Source: Timonella sp031979385 (GTDB taxonomy: Bacteria; Actinomycetota; Actinomycetes; Actinomycetales; Cellulomonadaceae). Taken from it: 64,000 nt of DNA. Both the position numbers and the translations under genes were made by a program. Of the stretch, positions 61,598 through 64,000 are shown piece by piece; positions within the stretch are counted from its first letter, which is position 1; the number at the start of each line of letters is the position of its first letter. The DNA lies in contig DALZEF010000004.1 in the NCBI GenBank assembly GCA_031979385.1, positions 62,001-126,000 on the forward strand, written 5' to 3'. Under the pieces are notes generated by a model that worked only from the letters and a program-made list of their open reading frames with translations, made no database searches and had not been told where the DNA came from.

Positions 61598-63172
61598 ATG
61601 TCACAATCGTCCCCAATCGTGGAGATGAAGGGTATCTCCATCACTTTCCCGGGCGTGAAAGCGCTCGACGCCGTGGACTTCCGGTTGTTTCCCGGGGAGG
61701 TGCACACTCTCATGGGCGAGAACGGCGCGGGAAAGTCCACGCTGATCAAGGCTCTCACCGGTGTGTACCGAATCGATGCGGGCGCGGTCTTCCTTGAGGG
61801 TGACCAGATCAGGGTGAACGGTACCGCCGATGCGCAATCCGCTGGGATCTCAACCGTTTACCAAGAGGTCAACCTGTGCACGAACCTGACAATCGGTGAG
61901 AACGTCATGTTGGGCAACGAGGTGCGCGGGGCCGCAGGCATCAACTGGAAGGCCACGAACATCGCTGCGGTGGAGAACCTGAAGAAGCTCGGCCTGGGCG
62001 ACCTTAACCCGCGGGCACCACTGTCGTCGCTGTCGATCGCGCTGCAGCAATTGGTCGCGATCTCCCGTGCGATGGTCACGGACACGAGGGTGCTCATCTT
62101 GGATGAGCCGACCTCGTCGCTTGACTCGGTTGAGGTCGAGCAGTTGTTCTCGGTGATCCGCAGGCTGCGAGATGATGGCGTCGCAATCTTGTTCGTGTCG
62201 CACTTCCTGGACCAGGTGTATGCGATCAGCGACCGATTGACGGTGTTACGCAACGGAACCTTCGTGGGCGAGTATCTCACCCACGAACTTGACCGCACGG
62301 AGCTGATCGCGAAGATGATCGGCAAGGACCTGGAGACACTGCGGTCGTTGGACAAGCAGTCTGCCGTGCGTAACCACGAGCATGGGGGAAAGCCCATCTA
62401 CAGTGCGAAAGGCCTGTCCAAGCAGGGTGCTGTTGAACCAGTCGACCTTGACCTGTTCCCTGGTGAGGTGGTTGGGCTCGCAGGGCTCCTGGGTTCGGGC
62501 CGAACCGAGTTGGCGCGGCTGCTCTACGGTGCCGATAAGCCAGAGGCCGGTGAGGTCGAGATCAAGGGCCAGGCCACGGAGGTACACTCGCCATCCCAGG
62601 CGTTGCGCAAGCGCCTCGCATTCTCAAGTGAGAACCGGCGGGATGAGGGCATCATTCGGGATCTCAGCGTGCGCGAGAATCTGATCCTTGCGGTGCAGGC
62701 CAAGCGTGGTTGGGCCAAACCGTTGTCCAAGCGCGAGTCAGATGAGATCGTGAACAAGTACCTACGCGAACTCAGGGTGCGTCCAGCGGACCCTGATCGG
62801 GCCATCAAGAACCTGTCGGGCGGTAACCAGCAGAAGGTACTTCTGGGACGGTGGCTTGCTACGAGGCCGGAGATCCTTATCCTCGATGAGCCAACCCGAG
62901 GTATCGATGTTGGGGCCAAGGCGGAGATCCAGGAGCGCGTCATTGAACTGGCTGATGACGGGGTCACGGTTGTGTTCATATCATCCGAACTCGAAGAGGT
63001 GGTTCGCCTGAGTGACCGTATCGTGGTGCTCAAGGACCACAGGAAGATCGCGGAACTCACCAATGATGAGTCGGTGACGGCAGAGTCGATCGTCACGACC
63101 ATCGCACGTGAGGGCGAAGTCAAGCAGGATGCGGTTGAAGCCCCTGTTCCTGGCGAGGAGGCCAGAAGATGA
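61598..63172 (+). CDS. Sugar ABC transporter ATP-binding protein (second copy)
   Basis: 524 residues, two ABC domains like the first copy. GENGAGKST and LDEPTSSLDSVEV in domain 1; GLLGSGRTELARLL and NLSGGNQQKVLLGRW in domain 2. ATG 61598 has AGGAG. Overlaps the permease start as ATGA at 63169. Being in line with binding protein and permease, it is the likely partner of both. Confidence 0.95.
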   Translation: MSQSSPIVEMKGISITFPGVKALDAVDFRLFPGEVHTLMGENGAGKSTLIKALTGVYRIDAGAVFLEGDQIRVNGTADAQSAGISTVYQEVNLCTNLTIGENVMLGNEVRGAAGINWKATNIAAVENLKKLGLGDLNPRAPLSSLSIALQQLVAISRAMVTDTRVLILDEPTSSLDSVEVEQLFSVIRRLRDDGVAILFVSHFLDQVYAISDRLTVLRNGTFVGEYLTHELDRTELIAKMIGKDLETLRSLDKQSAVRNHEHGGKPIYSAKGLSKQGAVEPVDLDLFPGEVVGLAGLLGSGRTELARLLYGADKPEAGEVEIKGQATEVHSPSQALRKRLAFSSENRRDEGIIRDLSVRENLILAVQAKRGWAKPLSKRESDEIVNKYLRELRVRPADPDRAIKNLSGGNQQKVLLGRWLATRPEILILDEPTRGIDVGAKAEIQERVIELADDGVTVVFISSELEEVVRLSDRIVVLKDHRKIAELTNDESVTAESIVTTIAREGEVKQDAVEAPVPGEEARR

Positions 63173-64000
63173 GTGACGTAATGTCCAAGATCGCTCAAGG
63201 CGTATCGAACTTGGTGCGGAAGCAGTACTTTTGGGGCATCATCGCCATTGTTCTGCTGCTGGGGATCAATGTGCTGAAGGACCCCACCTATTTGAGTATC
63301 ACTGTGAGTGAGGCAAACGGGAATCTGGTGGGTAACCTGATCGACATCCTGCGTGCTGCGGCCCCGATCATGATGATTGCTGTCGGCATGTGCCTGGTGA
63401 TTGCCACCTCTGGTATCGACCTCTCAGTGGGCTCGCTCATGGTGGTTGCCGGTGCGGTCTCGATGGAGACGTTGAAGAGCGCGGACAACACGCTTGGAGC
63501 CGCACTTGGTGCTCTTGCATTGGCTCTGGTTATCGCAGCGTTCTTGGGTGCATTCAACGGGTTCTTGGTCTCGATAGTGGGCCTGCAGCCGTTTATCTCA
63601 ACGCTCGTCATGATGCTTGCCGGACGCGGTATCGCGAAGGTGATCACGGGTGGCCAGAACACCGCGGCGACGAATGGTTCGTTCCGGTGGATTGCGAACG
63701 GTTACGTGTTCGGGCTGCCGGTTGTGTTCCTGATCGCGGTTCTTGTGGTGATCGCGGTGGGCGTTCTGGTGCGCCGTTCGGCGTTGGGGCTCATGATCGA
63801 GGCGATCGGCATGGACCCGAAAGCGGCCCGGCTAGCGGGTGTGAACCGGAAGGGCCTGCTGTTGATGGTGTATTCGACCTCGGGTGTGCTTGCCGGGATA
63901 GCGGGCGTGTTCGCGACCGCCTCGGTGATGACGGTGGATGTGTCGCGGACCGGCTATCAGATGGAATTGGATGCGATCCTCGCAGTCGTCATCGGTGGCA
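63169..64000 (+). CDS. Sugar ABC transporter permease (partial, cut by window end)
   Basis: 277 codons seen, no stop before the edge. Starts MSDVMSKIAQGVSNLVRK, then many hydrophobic helices of the BPD_transp_2 type: APIMMIAVGMCLVIATSGID, LSVGSLMVVAGAVSME and AIGMDPKAARLAGV. Overlaps the ATPase stop (ATGA). Similar to YtfT/RbsC-type permeases. Confidence 0.93.
   Translation, partial: MSDVMSKIAQGVSNLVRKQYFWGIIAIVLLLGINVLKDPTYLSITVSEANGNLVGNLIDILRAAAPIMMIAVGMCLVIATSGIDLSVGSLMVVAGAVSMETLKSADNTLGAALGALALALVIAAFLGAFNGFLVSIVGLQPFISTLVMMLAGRGIAKVITGGQNTAATNGSFRWIANGYVFGLPVVFLIAVLVVIAVGVLVRRSALGLMIEAIGMDPKAARLAGVNRKGLLLMVYSTSGVLAGIAGVFATASVMTVDVSRTGYQMELDAILAVVIGG

Overview
The window reads as chromosomal DNA of a Gram-positive actinobacterium, probably in or near the Micrococcales. 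The grounds are GC-rich coding sequence with many GTG starts, lipoproteins and a secreted protein of actinobacterial type, the hemE/hemY/hemCDBL/hemA set, YwiC-like, YgjV-like and TM0106-like families, and LacI/TetR-controlled sugar loci. Two transmembrane chemoreceptors and one soluble receptor suggest a motile, chemotactic organism. This placement is inference. No rRNA, tRNA or CRISPR was seen.

Layout. 1-2.7 kb: the end of a membrane-protein gene coupled to a GntR-NUDIX fusion, then a lysine-rich secreted protein. 2.7-6.3 kb: a copper module (csoR, copZ, copA on the minus strand) with two CsoR-type palindromes upstream. 6.4-8.1 kb: a two-helix membrane protein, a glutathione-peroxidase-like enzyme and a TetR regulator. 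8.2-16.6 kb: a heme block, hemC-hemD-hemB-hemL, hemY(cgoX), hemE on the minus strand and hemA divergent, with only 47 bp between hemE and hemA. 17-20.5 kb: two tandem chemoreceptors.

20.6-26.3 kb is an accessory patch: two lipoproteins, a Rv2525c/DUF1906-type hydrolase gene that looks 5'-truncated and has a -1 frameshift on a run of six G, a truncated M15 endolysin-like gene, an r1t-type holin, an XRE regulator and an ImmA/IrrE-type metalloprotease. It looks like a decayed prophage lysis/immunity remnant. 26.4-36.2 kb: purB, a GAF-GAF chemoreceptor, a YwiC-like protein, a WXG100-like small protein beside an alpha/beta hydrolase, a luciferase-like monooxygenase, a COG1950 membrane protein, a HisC-type aminotransferase and a cysteine hydrolase.

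36.8-40.5 kb: a 2-oxoacid dehydrogenase operon (E1alpha, E1beta, E2). 40.7-42.8 kb: an NmrA/QorB-like reductase and a membrane acyltransferase. 42.9-52.9 kb: a glycoside-use cluster (GH42, YitT, GH3, two TetR regulators, MFS transporter, GH30) with dyad operators. 52.9-57.6 kb: a YgjV-GNAT fusion and a RecB-nuclease/helicase. 57.6-64 kb: a LacI-controlled sugar ABC system with two ATPases, a binding protein and a permease cut by the window end.

A recurring trait is the ends of genes marked by unusually long, nearly perfect inverted repeats (arms up to 36 bp). They probably serve as bidirectional terminators, and read like a house style of this genome.
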